Source of the DNA: Massilia endophytica
GTDB lineage: Bacteria; Pseudomonadota; Gammaproteobacteria; Burkholderiales; Burkholderiaceae_D
Assembly: GCF_021165955.1 (NCBI RefSeq)
Contig: NZ_CP088952.1
Location: 1,240,001 to 1,304,000, forward strand
DNA length: 64,000 bases
Direction of reading: 5' to 3'
In this document: positions 15,001 through 20,031 of the stretch, in pieces
Layout: the number at the start of each line of letters is the position of its first letter
Numbering within the stretch: position 1 is the first letter of the stretch
The notes under the pieces: model-generated
What the model was told of the DNA's origin: nothing
Seen by the model: the letters and a program-made list of their open reading frames with translations, nothing else
Database searches by the model: none
Program-made: the position numbers and the translations under genes

Positions 15001-17982
15001 GCCGATACCGGGCTCACGGCCGGGCAGCTGATCCGTATCCCAAGCGACGCCATCGCCGCCAACTCGCACAGTACGAGTGAGACGAACCGCCCGCAATCGC
15101 TGGGTAGGCCGTTGGCGCCGTTGGCGGCGCCGGCAGCCACCAACAACGTATGCGGCGCCATGGGCGACCGGCTGGTGGAAGGTGTCTCGTTTGTCGCCAG
15201 CTTGACGGTCGGCCTGGTCGTTGGCGCGGCGCTGGCGTCGAGCGGCATCGGCAGTATTGCCATTGGCGCCGTCTCGGGCGCGGCGGCGGGCGCCGCCGGG
15301 AATGCCGCCGGGCAGGGCATGCGCATGCTGCTTGGCATGCAGACGGAGTTCGATTTCGAAGCCGTCGGCTCGGCCGCCGTGCAGGGGGCGATCGGCGGCG
15401 CGCTGGGTGGATTTGGCAGCATGGTGGCCGGCGCCATAGGCACCACCGCCAACGCGCTGGGCAGCCAGCTGGGCGAAACGCTGGGCGACAAGGCCGGCGG
15501 AGCCATCCTGGGGCAGTTGGCCGGGGCCCTCGGCGGCGCCGCCGTGCGCGCCGAACTGGCCGCTGCGGGAACCTTGTTTGACCAGTTCATGCACAATCAG
15601 AAGTTGGATTTGCGCAAGGCGGGCACCGCGGCGCTTGGCGCGGCCGTCGGCTCCCTCCTGGGCAGCGCGACTGACTCCATTGCGCCGCTTGGGTTGGGGA
15701 TGTCGGCATCGGCGCGCGCGGGGCGCATCGCATTGCAAGTGCTCGACCATGCGATTGGGCATTCGGTGGCCGAAGCAGTCCAGTCGAATCACCGCTTTGA
15801 CGCGCTGAGTGCCGACAATCTGACCAGGGTCGCGATCGAAACCGTCTCCGACGCCGTCAATGACGAAGTGGCGCTGGCACGCCAGCGGCAAATCGCCGAA
15901 AAGCAACAGGCGCGCTGGAGTGCGAATTTCGGCGCTTCGCAGAGCGCGCTCAGCGATTTCTGGAAGCAGACGACCTTGCCACCGTTGGGCGCAGATCGCC
16001 TCAAACAGCGCGATTACAGCCTCGAGCCTATGGCGTCTTACGGTGAGGATAACACAGACGCAATTGCCGAATTTGGCACTGACGGCATCCTTTCGGAACC
16101 TGGCGAACTAATTGCAGCAACCGGACTTGGCGCGGCCGGTGGCCGGAGCGGGCCGATTTCGATCGGACGCAAAGCGCGGTTGGGGCAGATGAGCCGGTAT
16201 CGACTGACGGGGGGCGGTGACGGGCCCGGGGCGGGGATTCACCTTTCCGCCAACTTGGATGAGTTTAGCCTGGCAGGCAGTTCCGTGTCCGGACGCGATG
16301 TCCTCAGCCATTTGGGCGTCTGGCAACATCCATCAAGCATGAGCTTCGGTCCATCGGATGTGGCAGATAGCGGCCAGCGCGGGGGTGACGAAGGTGCGGG
16401 AGAAGCACGAGGAACACAGCCTAATCAACTTGCACGGAAGCGCATTGCATCGCCACGGGCGGCTGCGTCCAATTCTTTCGTCAAGCCCTATGACGACGGA
16501 ACGGCTACCGCTAGCGATGCGGTCCTGAACTACTCTGAGGTCGATCCGCTTCGGGTGCTTCCTCCATCAGCAGGACCGGCAAGGCAGCGGCCGCCCCGGT
16601 CGACATCGCAAGCAAGCAGCACACCACCAGCCGAGGTTAGCGCGCTTGTGCCCTTGGCAAGTCTTGGGCCCGCACCGGTTCAACCGAGCGTACTGGCACC
16701 TGCATTGGCGGAGGAAGTGCTCGCACAGGGGGGAGCTTTGGATGCGGTGGCGGGCATGGCGGAGGCCGCTGGGCCTGTGTATGGCCCAGTGGAAAAGCCC
16801 GTTCTTTTAATCGCGCACGGCGGGTACCCGCGTACGCTTGCGCAGCTGGACGAGGTCTTGCCGACCCAACCTGTTCCCGCCACCCGGCCCGCCGCCGCCA
16901 CGGTCGACCAGTTCCGACCCGGAACTGTAACGCGGCAGGACATGATCATGGACTTGATCGTTTTCGGGCGCGAGGAAGCAAACCCCATGCCGACGGGCCG
17001 TTTCGTGCCGGGTGAGGCGCTGCCTGCGGGAAAAGTGCTGAGTCCGTTGGCTGCACAGGAAGCCGCCCAATTTATTCAAGCGGTCGGACTGAGTGTGGTT
17101 GTGCCCGAAGAGCAGCCGATTGTCTCGATGTTGGTGCCGGCACTGGAGGCTGATAAGCTTAACAAGTTTCTTGCGCATACCGAAATGCCTCCGGGCGTGG
17201 AGGTGCGGCTGGTTCCCGTTGCGGGAACGTTACCCCTCAGCAGCGTCGTGGACATGTATCCAAATAGCCCTGTTATCGATGTGAGTTGCGGAGCGATGAA
17301 CAACTCAAGGGTGGGGTACGAATATGTGGTTGGGGTGCAGGAACCGTTGCAGGGAGGGGAGCGCATATATGAGTTCACGCCCAAGGATTCCACCAAGCCT
17401 GCGATCCGAATGCAGGGGACGCAAGCCGTGGTTCCTGAGCCACCAGCCCCGCCGGTGCAAGCAACGCCGCCCGTCACGGCTGGAACGACGTTGGCCGGGG
17501 AAGGATCCTTGGCCGAGCGCTTCCTGCAGTCGCGCGAAACCATCGCAGCAACAACGGAAGCGTTTGGGCCGAAAGCGGGACCATGGATTGGCAGAGGGGC
17601 GGTCGGCTTGGGGGTACTGGGCGCCGGCGTGTCGGTAGGTCATACAGGGTGGGGGATTTACGAAACGGCGACTGCAGCGCCCGGCTACCAGGATGGCAGC
17701 AAACTCCTCGAGTCGTCGGCCGGAACGTTGGGCTGCCTCGGCGGTGCAACGATTGGCGCGGAAGGGTTGGGCGTCTTCTTTGCGCCGACCGGCCCCGGGG
17801 CCATCGTGGCTGCCCTCGTGGGGGGGACGGCTGGCTGCGTCATCGGAAGTTTCGTCGGCGTCGGCACCGCCAAGGTTGTCGGTGTCCCGGATCTCACCAA
17901 AATACAGTCTGAGGCAGCGCCTCAATACAAGACCGAATTTGAGAAAAATGCCCATTCTGCCCACGGCATCTGGGGGCGATAA
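1..17982 (+). CDS. Giant YD-repeat (RHS-like) protein, 5' end outside window
   Basis: The frame is open from base 1 and the first in-window Met (base 28) sits inside a repeat, so the true start lies upstream; 5,993 residues are visible. RHS/YD proteins form large beta-shells that carry a C-terminal effector, usually outside the cell. Order seen: ten ~143-residue repeats (bases 157 to ~4760), shorter ~71-residue repeats to ~7600, ordinary YD repeats, a non-YD segment (~10.6-12.5 kb) that looks like beta-sandwich modules, more YD repeats (~12.6-14.8 kb), a LysM domain (14899-15042), Gly/Ala-rich hydrophobic stretches (~15.18-15.7 kb) and a variable tip to 17982 ending in another glycine-zipper segment. 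I see no canonical RHS-core DPxG(L/W) cleavage motif before the tip. GC drops in the tip (33/60 at 17041-17100 against 40/60 at 7021-7080). A toxin role is inferred; a structural or adhesive surface role is the alternative. Confidence 0.9.
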   Translation, partial: PEGRVTLEEVDAFGHPTRTTQLHATVHGFGGGTAVPGLVQLRGMRDLSAASKDLISYTEYNDLGQAIHTMDAQLHTTTNEYDVFGRLVMSTAHAGAGSVSRDPAGNVTIVAQIDAAKDLRTAVVYDDQAQRVWRIGADGSVSMTQLDGQGREAVVTRLAAPLEWTAGGTARKWVDGSTQRPDTGILNGLLNPAADRTSLQVYDAAGNVLRTIDAQNNVTAYAYDGLGRLYLTTRYSNAGSASVNSRGDVTITLPAASAADRRTLHVVDAANHATWEVDAEGQVTWTQAGSFGEPETVTALAAPFTWSAGGVTRRWTDGTATPPAGSDLAAMLNSLRNSTSDQVTRIMHDQAGRVTRTMDAERRVTELSYGPFGAVQVTTVYANPGTVDVDSVTHSVTIRVDADTAHDHRTLMLSDPATRREWSVDENGDITMTESDGFGRVARRAQLVKRLSWTVGGATVAWADGTAGVPDLAVLNGLLTDEDRVTRYAYDRAGRLARTIDHRGYVTQQSYNGLGEPTVRTDYAQLGSWSVDSEGMYSIDVDDAPGADRRTLQLHDKASRTEWEIDPAGRITVRRAGSFTARDKAGRYLEAGTVTQLQQTLPGWAAGTADVPTVTELTQQLDAAEDRSSYTVFDRLGRPTRSIDAQLHVTDFNYDNLGQLGGTYRYKNPAPAGAVTVDARGNVSIAQPTATAEDLRTLELHDAGNQRNWSVDAAGHIVMEQLDSFGNVLARTELAAPLTWLVGTTQKSWTDALAAIPAASTLLERLAALVNTAADASTTFAYNKANQLIRTTDPSRLVTEQLYDAFGLEAGTTQYGVSTAAGTGADAPSLTRRTREIEDVAGHRRWTVLADGRIVVRHLDPFGEVDTTIELMAKVDNWETGVGDITLAALVAKLDPVHDRRTVVIRSLGGGEVWQIDAEGSVTLTEANGFYKVVKSVRVDEVTKTTRLAQRVENWAEGAPVPSLSTLHAMLTDNDRSEYVEYDAGGRVIRTMDALRHVIEKSYDALGVRVTTTEYVAAGPVPAGSSGNYHIDHGTAHPAQDRRTAVVTDLAGQKSWSIGPDGSVELTRTDSFGRVTSRTQVAAALTWTTGGVTYRWVDGTTELPDLAALNGLLNAANDRTTSYTYNAAGQVLRTIDPKNFVTEAAYDAFGRQTLLTRYASAGNVSFDATGKATITVTASPSTDRRIGTVIDEQGRKTWTIDEEGFLTLQQTNSFNEVESVVQVNNGPLEWGSPKVKWKDGSATSLPPLAVLEGKLGPDDRVTRYQHDHLGRVTRTVGPLFQVTEQTYGNFGEATEVRQYASLPASDPATVDAHGNVEITLPTKTADDRHTLTMRDLVHHRVWQVGAGGEVSVAATNAFGEVETRTALSSLLSWKAAGTDVLWTDGLAALPSLDDFEHLLDPAQDLTTYFAYTKAGKLARSLNPQLHVEEMTYDEFGSLQLTTQFAGEGRWTAATATAPAQIDVTAEPGADRRRAEVEDAQNRRHFQIGATGTITMEERDLFGEVVRTTVFAQALGGWADGTLTGVPDAASLYALRNATLDRATSAVYTKLGQAAVTIDAMGNVATQTFNAFGEAFVKTFYATPIAGWNAGSTFDGTLPMAANARYEVSVFNKAGQLRFTYDGLRYPVEYRRNAFGEVVDTFSRPASIGSLPLPPTTMPSEATFGSLPAKTRHEASILNKMGLEEYAVDAGGNVTQFVRNAFGQVVEELRHATPITDWGVDAYGVIKPFTKAGLAESTARRTAYVFDDAGRVTATINELGYVTQTLYNAAGQEEWVIQYAAPITVGLDAAGRAAAVNALSGDPAARAEARATLTVRDKEGKPVTLIDAGGNVSTVEYDGVGNAVRTTRYAQPIAGWSAASSFNGTLPSADGARVSVASFDANGQVAAAVDARGVVVRYERDAFGAVTRQTAFAVTVTPGLEGDALETALANLYATGSAGARAVSTVYNQNGRASIVIDPVGHVKRMTYTAFNEEQLVYEYAVPIANWGPDSTFTTLPSVTGARLTAKVYDVAGNLIGVVDPMGYQTQYRYDAFHQRTSEVAFPYGKTTWNLDNPVIPNVTAIPDGSGTYKGIERVTVYNYDACGRLVAQADPLGRAITYAYNAYDEVLVKKEFQDPLTPWGGASLNNGDLAPTGDARDTAFVYNRDGSVAYQVEPTGCVTEFAYDAFGQQTAKLSYANTVAAWAVTSSSYGTVMKAAAAQMVAADSALDRLEAKGYDHGGVLVCSVNAAGVRTDYVHDAFGQPTCALQYANLVPGWPGAIPSKSALATLLATPPAADASDRLSTTVYDGTGNVAAAIDPLGVRTDYAYNAFGQRTATLQHAVAIGEWPHAMPSAAQRSSLAALLPAPDLADRFSATMYSADGLALSTVDALGYRTDYTYDGFKDVAGTVQRDLPVAAWPHTMKTAQEVETLLANRQTSANDRYTAVQRDLMGRAVNVVDPMGYVTENTYDVWGNRIREKRYATALANWPSDVLDASALKTRLNDVVASATADRNTRTLYDLAGQQRAEIDAELFVTFNVFNSYGDVTETRRYPSAFANRTDADNATLANVTSGRGTPTSITYGRDKAGRAATVTSADGTVTKTAFDAFGAATDVVEAFGQPEERTTHKQYDKAGRVLEETLAYGSVDAATTRYKYVRNTVSIIDPCGVALTEDTGNPAWARQQRLALGYAETVAGLGSTKASLLALYTTVQELDANGRVVRSTNGLQGVTTTTYDAFGNVKEVSDPRGGVTRNFYNGLNQKTWQVTADGKAAKMQYDAYGNVTKLTHFASAWSGELQGGEPVLATSTNDDYTDYGYDKADHNSAETTHAGSASADRVTVREFTAFGQVKTERNGDYTVATVKQYDRLGRLKAETLPIQSKDSGGTLQYVVNKYSYDERGNCTVAIRAFGLPEQQTTTNTYDAANRLLSTTGDTVRVFQGGAWVDGATSTSYAYDRLGNVITQTDTSALAGGAVTRSYYNKLGVKVAESSPNGTLAVWRVDPMGHVHKLEVYGKPVSTGGSQIALPANTGGTTQSLLSYDAADVHATEYDYDSLGRLIKTRIRDVLLGKVDGDLAGGPGYVAYLGNVETATTYDASGNVTSQTDANGGVKRAFFDLANRPILLIDEAGYVTAFDYPAPTSVQETRYGGSPLSAAELQQALGAADPASALRDKAYLKAFATNPGSGAARWSVPSYDPAKVHCTVTLFNGHGDVVKKALKLSATDEAAVVYTYNGLGKVAATTDANGQQTSYTYDAAGRTVVQAVDLGLIRDSDLGATPGSAVDVAQAVTETAYNGLGLITRTTRRAATAAYDQVSTNAYDAAGRLKSGNDALLQSTVFGYDVAGNQTFMAKVVTDVDGTRRTQVTVIEYDKERQATRTYTMSHDGDQLSLVAGRWEITAACLNDGQWTKSTVQDSFYDGYGHVIGKSVHADGAAGTLQEFAEFDKLGRQWKGNSGDGVTKIYLYDGNNNATLQLTSAGINLRNKSMSDVATALVNAGGAGSSLLENVNVAFSVYDRRNAVVSTLHPRDSAANVLQAIAANASAATDGVRAVLRINGSSQADGGVAAPVISTGTVTGAGHQTQYVPFTVQYEQKVRVWNTSTGNPDTSRTYRQTTFEPRKVVVNVAPFAGEGAYGLQANGQYEVELYDSSGNIVGMGTSNASGAVEVIFDEYFAEVPRIGSIKVYGRFHDGQASGGRALIAQGDYAIPLDTATESIPWEPDSQRITTESKAEVVTLYTHASYTIHATETVSWGTEIPEEGIPVQTSYSVDSVSIDLSKVVGRAGSGSYEVQVLVGNYVVSSTTAGGGETVTFNPAPNQGTIRIWRDGVLIAEDAYACPTYPAEVIPAPLAPPQGSKPVELVEFLRSSELAQKLLISDLPATTTKVVLGYHRVGSNSPFSYVNLNHPTSLHGQAINRQDVFELPLGSLALGEYEYTYLAMDDAGTILGRASGTFDAKADGGVAATMTAGQLGGNGFAMLRGEKLVVLDQGRVTGDSAAPATGRSAQVRYRLAGATGEWSTATMQVAAAGDWQGVSPAGSFEWALPSGVTAGMYDIEVAVWDGPGQTGTLVSQLAGQVSLGASHLDAPVAMSPLRDKRGVVRVSGLPANTRRVEVRVGDGAWTVLPASARVGGEFLWDASGLVPDWNSTYHYTYSIRSFDVENPLDGTVPTSQTDGAIDLGAASAQTVSRAVATASYLPRGATELLWKVGGLDRRDLLAERSQTYDAFGNVVSQTDALGHTSTMEYDGANRVTRQRSAPVDATDEHGTTAGIQKTTSYRYSKGGNLMAVGTSNGADNGATENVTRYSYVNGANAQGKPLVFETINADGSKSWNQFDAFGNVVGSTDEEQRRITRSYDKLNRMTESVAETYQPGGNLLRRTKHIYTFDEVGNQTSHATQQFFGRPTEDGAPPASPVPHTGTVTATEKTYYDAEGRVVRTRSAAGVETAYSYAYDANIRSLNDGSGDDVAVGGYIKTTTMADGRTSVSTENMFGRTVSSADLGGNVFARKYDLAGRLLQESGGNGRDVRYTYSAGGKVLSVTDYGTNAFTTYLSTSYRYDANGNQIEIAISNGFHTDSTSVQYDALNRVIQVVNAESTVATQYDAAGNVRHKHSEFHQASGGQASRVEDDWSRYYSTNRLWISHGRLNETTHLVERGDTGISLTYWANGLRRTADMGINALGGYGRAQTETYTYNQDKEIDTVVLGDHSKSVRYYGLDDAGRKTLYQEEYLADGKMARKIETAYDLDNKVAVQTTVAYDTQSTEDEQQHRIVENTYLSDGHTLDKTVTREYRTKKNDAEQPQRKTTTTHSYAWGDTALETGSHATDEIILPENNKEFIPGGMTQSAVHTVTHYDGNNRAVHTVTRQANLVSERKDDETRWVTVNKARNESTQLFDSSGAQLRQDEVALDHRYTPDTGNPDTFNETYSGAHHYTRNFVANGAIIGTITDNGPAQSAYQVQSLAMERAAKKAYRNVSDFDQNYVAVAPSNGSAPGNVYAVRAGDSMRSLARQFLGDADAWYLIAGANGLAADTGLTAGQLIRIPSDAIAANSHSTSETNRPQSLGRPLAPLAAPAATNNVCGAMGDRLVEGVSFVASLTVGLVVGAALASSGIGSIAIGAVSGAAAGAAGNAAGQGMRMLLGMQTEFDFEAVGSAAVQGAIGGALGGFGSMVAGAIGTTANALGSQLGETLGDKAGGAILGQLAGALGGAAVRAELAAAGTLFDQFMHNQKLDLRKAGTAALGAAVGSLLGSATDSIAPLGLGMSASARAGRIALQVLDHAIGHSVAEAVQSNHRFDALSADNLTRVAIETVSDAVNDEVALARQRQIAEKQQARWSANFGASQSALSDFWKQTTLPPLGADRLKQRDYSLEPMASYGEDNTDAIAEFGTDGILSEPGELIAATGLGAAGGRSGPISIGRKARLGQMSRYRLTGGGDGPGAGIHLSANLDEFSLAGSSVSGRDVLSHLGVWQHPSSMSFGPSDVADSGQRGGDEGAGEARGTQPNQLARKRIASPRAAASNSFVKPYDDGTATASDAVLNYSEVDPLRVLPPSAGPARQRPPRSTSQASSTPPAEVSALVPLASLGPAPVQPSVLAPALAEEVLAQGGALDAVAGMAEAAGPVYGPVEKPVLLIAHGGYPRTLAQLDEVLPTQPVPATRPAAATVDQFRPGTVTRQDMIMDLIVFGREEANPMPTGRFVPGEALPAGKVLSPLAAQEAAQFIQAVGLSVVVPEEQPIVSMLVPALEADKLNKFLAHTEMPPGVEVRLVPVAGTLPLSSVVDMYPNSPVIDVSCGAMNNSRVGYEYVVGVQEPLQGGERIYEFTPKDSTKPAIRMQGTQAVVPEPPAPPVQATPPVTAGTTLAGEGSLAERFLQSRETIAATTEAFGPKAGPWIGRGAVGLGVLGAGVSVGHTGWGIYETATAAPGYQDGSKLLESSAGTLGCLGGATIGAEGLGVFFAPTGPGAIVAALVGGTAGCVIGSFVGVGTAKVVGVPDLTKIQSEAAPQYKTEFEKNAHSAHGIWGR
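157..4617 (+). repeat. Ten ~143-residue protein repeats in the YD protein
   Basis: The anchor pattern D(R)-x5-YD-x-x-G-x4-RTxD recurs in frame with its Asp codon at 157, 583, 1021, 1447, 1876, 2323, 2923, 3352, 3775, 4210 and 4618. Most spacings are 136 to 149 codons; the one starting at 2323 is 200 codons and carries an extra partial unit. Each unit holds two YD-type motifs, a DRRT strand, a W-x-x-D-x-x-G motif and a closing W-x-DGT segment. This is far longer than the usual ~20-residue YD repeat. Copies are diverged in sequence but keep order. Confidence 0.8.
4738..7608 (+). repeat. Second class of shorter repeats (~65-73 residues) in the YD protein
   Basis: Units are marked by a Y-A-x-P-I-x-x-W or similar motif followed by a YD/FG strand. 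The Trp codons at 6544, 6763, 6976, 7189 and 7399 are spaced 73, 71, 71 and 70 codons. Earlier units (Trp at 4759, 5149, 5563, 5956, 6355) are spaced about twice this, with a degenerate unit between. The class follows directly on the ~143-residue class. Confidence 0.6.
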
Positions 17983-18008
17983 GACCGTGCGAAGGTCGCG
18001 CGGGGCGG

Positions 18009-18030
18009 GTCGCCGGCATTTGGCGGCGAC
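18009..18030 (+). terminator. Hairpin downstream of the YD gene
   Basis: GTCGCCG and CGGCGAC form a perfect 7-bp stem around an 8-base loop, 27 bases after the YD stop codon. No T tract follows, so factor-independent termination is uncertain. The rest of the 158-base gap to the TPR gene shows nothing else clear. Confidence 0.3.
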
Positions 18031-18140
18031 ACACGCCAGCGGAGCCTGGATTACCGATAAGTTACCGTTGACGCGGCAGCTTCGCACTGTCGGACTAGTC
18101 CATGTCAAGATTGTGGGCCATTTGCGAAGGAGGGATCGTC

Positions 18141-18641
18141 ATGGACACGACCGATAGGACGGCGGCGGTGGACCACTTGCTGCAGCTGGGTTTGAGCTGC
18201 ATGCAAAGTGGTCAACGCGAACAGGCAGTGGCTCTGCTTGAACAGGCAATTGTGCGGGCGCCGGCAAATGCTCTGGCTCATGCTCTCCTGGGGGCGGAGT
18301 ATGCACAGCTGGGGCGGCCAGACGACGGCTGTGCCCACTTGGAACAGGCGCTGCAATGCGACCCCTCGCTGCACGTTGCCAGGTTTCAGCTTGGCCTTTT
18401 GCACCTGACGTCCGGCCGGGGCGCGGATGCACGCGCCGTGTGGGGGGCATTGGATGCTTTAGGACCTGAGCATTTCCTATACCTGTTCAAAGAGGGCCTC
18501 TTGGCCGTTGCCGCGGAACGCCTGGACGAGGGGCGTCGCCTGCTGCAGCGTGGCATGGCATGGAACCACACAAATCTTCCACTCAACCGCGACATGGCGG
18601 CAATCGTGGCCAAGCTTGAGGCCATGCCTGACTGGTCATGA
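18141..18641 (+). CDS. Small TPR-repeat protein
   Basis: 166 residues, no signal peptide, predicted cytoplasmic. About three tetratricopeptide repeats span residues ~8-115 (L-x2-G-x8-A-x4-E-x-A pattern, A-x2-LL-x4-A-x3-P spacing), then two more helical hairpins. TPR domains bind partner proteins. The ATG at 18141 was chosen because AAGGAGG lies 7 bases upstream; an in-frame ATG at 18102 lacks such a site. It lies 158 bases downstream of the giant YD gene on the same strand and faces the fliR-like gene. This is where an immunity protein or effector chaperone would be expected, but the sequence gives no direct proof. The real binding partner is unknown. Confidence 0.8.
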   Translation: MDTTDRTAAVDHLLQLGLSCMQSGQREQAVALLEQAIVRAPANALAHALLGAEYAQLGRPDDGCAHLEQALQCDPSLHVARFQLGLLHLTSGRGADARAVWGALDALGPEHFLYLFKEGLLAVAAERLDEGRRLLQRGMAWNHTNLPLNRDMAAIVAKLEAMPDWS

Positions 18642-18703
18642 CCGCTCCCACCATCGTGCTTGGCGTGTCGCAGGTGCGCGTGCCCGGCGTTTCGATTGAG
18701 CGC

Positions 18704-19465
18704 TCACAGCAAGGCCGTCCAAAAATTGAACAGCGCAGCGAAAATGCGCTGCAGCACCGGACCTAGCTGCGGCCCCAGCGCCGCGAGCATGCCCAGTGAA
18801 AGCCCGGCCTTGAGGGGCGTTCCCAGCATGAGCACATTCATCTGCGGCATGGTGCGCGACACGACGGCGAGGCCAATGTCGAGCAGGAACAGCAGGAAGG
18901 CGACCGGTCCGGCCAGGACGAGGCCCAGGCTGAAAATGGTCCCGAACTGTGCAACGAGCAGGCCGGGATCGGCAATTTGGAGGGCCTGTCCCAGGGGGAG
19001 CTGCTCGAGCGAAAAGCGCAAGCCACGCAGCAAGGTATGGTGGGCGTCACTCAGGAAGAACACAACGATGCTCAGCTGACCCAGGATCGCGCCCAGCAGC
19101 GGCGCCTGGCTGCGTGTAACGGGGTCGAACACGTTGCCCAGTCCAAATCCCGACTGGATGTCCAGCACCTTGCCCGCAAACGCGACGGCGCCAAACGCGG
19201 CGCTGACCCCGTACGCGAACAGTGCCCCATTGCCGAGTTCTGCGACCAGGGCCAAGGCGAGGCCGGCCAGGTCGGCGGGCGCGGCCGATGCCGGAGGCGC
19301 CAGCCGGGAGACGCAGGCGGCCGATATCGCTAACACGAGCGCGACCTTGATCCGCACCGGCACCCCGAAACCGCTCAGTAACGGAGTCAGTTGCAGCACG
19401 ATGCCGATCCGGGTCGCGCAAAGAAGGACGGCGACAATCCACGGATGAGCGACCTCCAGCAGCAT
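18704..19465 (-). CDS. fliR: FliR/SctT-family export gate protein
   Basis: 253 residues, normal for FliR, with about six hydrophobic segments. Family features include an early RIG segment, a GFGVP-like loop, the 'PVRIKVALVLAIS' stretch and a QSGFGLGNVFDP segment typical of flagellar FliR. FliR forms part of the FliP-FliQ-FliR protein-conducting channel of flagellar or type III export. It starts 4 bases after the fliQ-like stop on the same strand, so the two are co-transcribed. No fliP, flhB or other flagellar gene is visible, which is odd because fliOPQR normally sit together. It could belong to a scattered flagellar set or be a relic or duplicate. The frame is intact. Confidence 0.8.
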   Translation of the reverse strand: MLLEVAHPWIVAVLLCATRIGIVLQLTPLLSGFGVPVRIKVALVLAISAACVSRLAPPASAAPADLAGLALALVAELGNGALFAYGVSAAFGAVAFAGKVLDIQSGFGLGNVFDPVTRSQAPLLGAILGQLSIVVFFLSDAHHTLLRGLRFSLEQLPLGQALQIADPGLLVAQFGTIFSLGLVLAGPVAFLLFLLDIGLAVVSRTMPQMNVLMLGTPLKAGLSLGMLAALGPQLGPVLQRIFAALFNFWTALL

Positions 19466-19469
19466 GGCT

Positions 19470-19736
19470 CTAGAAAGCGTTGGGAATGTTCAGGATCAAG
19501 CTGCTGGCGTAGGCAACCAGCTTGCGCAGCATCCATGGGCCGAATACGGTCAGGGCGACGACCGCAGCAACCGTCTTGGGGATGAAGGTCAGCGACATGT
19601 CCTGGATCTGGGTGACCACCTGGATCACGCTCACCAGCAGGCCGACCAGCATGGTGACGGCCAGCACTGGCAGGCAGATCAGCACTGCGGTCCACAGCAG
19701 GTCGGAAAACAGCCGCAGGGCGAAGTCGGCTTGCAT
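19470..19736 (-). CDS. fliQ: FliQ/SctS-family export gate protein
   Basis: 88 residues, the normal size of FliQ. Two transmembrane helices flank the family signature ending in TQIQDMSLTFIPK, followed by GPWML, both highly characteristic of flagellar FliQ. It forms several copies of the helical hairpin in the FliPQR export gate. Start chosen at 19736 because AAAGGA lies just upstream; an open extension to 19913 has no support and runs into the upstream region of the next gene. It leads a two-gene unit with fliR. The upstream neighbour on the other strand is a lipoprotein gene, so fliP is not adjacent. Confidence 0.85.
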   Translation of the reverse strand: MQADFALRLFSDLLWTAVLICLPVLAVTMLVGLLVSVIQVVTQIQDMSLTFIPKTVAAVVALTVFGPWMLRKLVAYASSLILNIPNAF

Positions 19737-20031
19737 GGCAAAGTCCTTTCGACAGGGCGGTGCCGGTGGCCACGAACCCATGCCCGGCACTGTAGCGCGG
19801 GGCGAGCTACGGATTGTGTACCGATCGCCGGCCCGGTATGTGTATACGACCGGTAAGCGGGGCGTGCGTATGCTGGCGGCGCCGTCGCGCTGGCGCGGCC
19901 GGCGCGTCGGCATGGCGGGCGTCCGGGCTGCATATGGCCGGCAGTTCCTGCTCGGCTTGATACTTGCTGTTTTATCCGGTGGCGGCGTAAACGCGCCCCC
20001 ACTTCCTCTTCTTTTTTACTTGCGGGGTAAC

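Noticed and set aside
11704..15906. Two more long minus-strand frames (11704-13767 and 13774-15906)
   Set aside because: Antisense shadows of the YD gene; composition is not protein-like.
19522..20031. N-terminal extension of the beta-helix lipoprotein
   Set aside because: It runs over the fliQ gene on the other strand, and the lipoprotein signal peptide starts cleanly at 20032.
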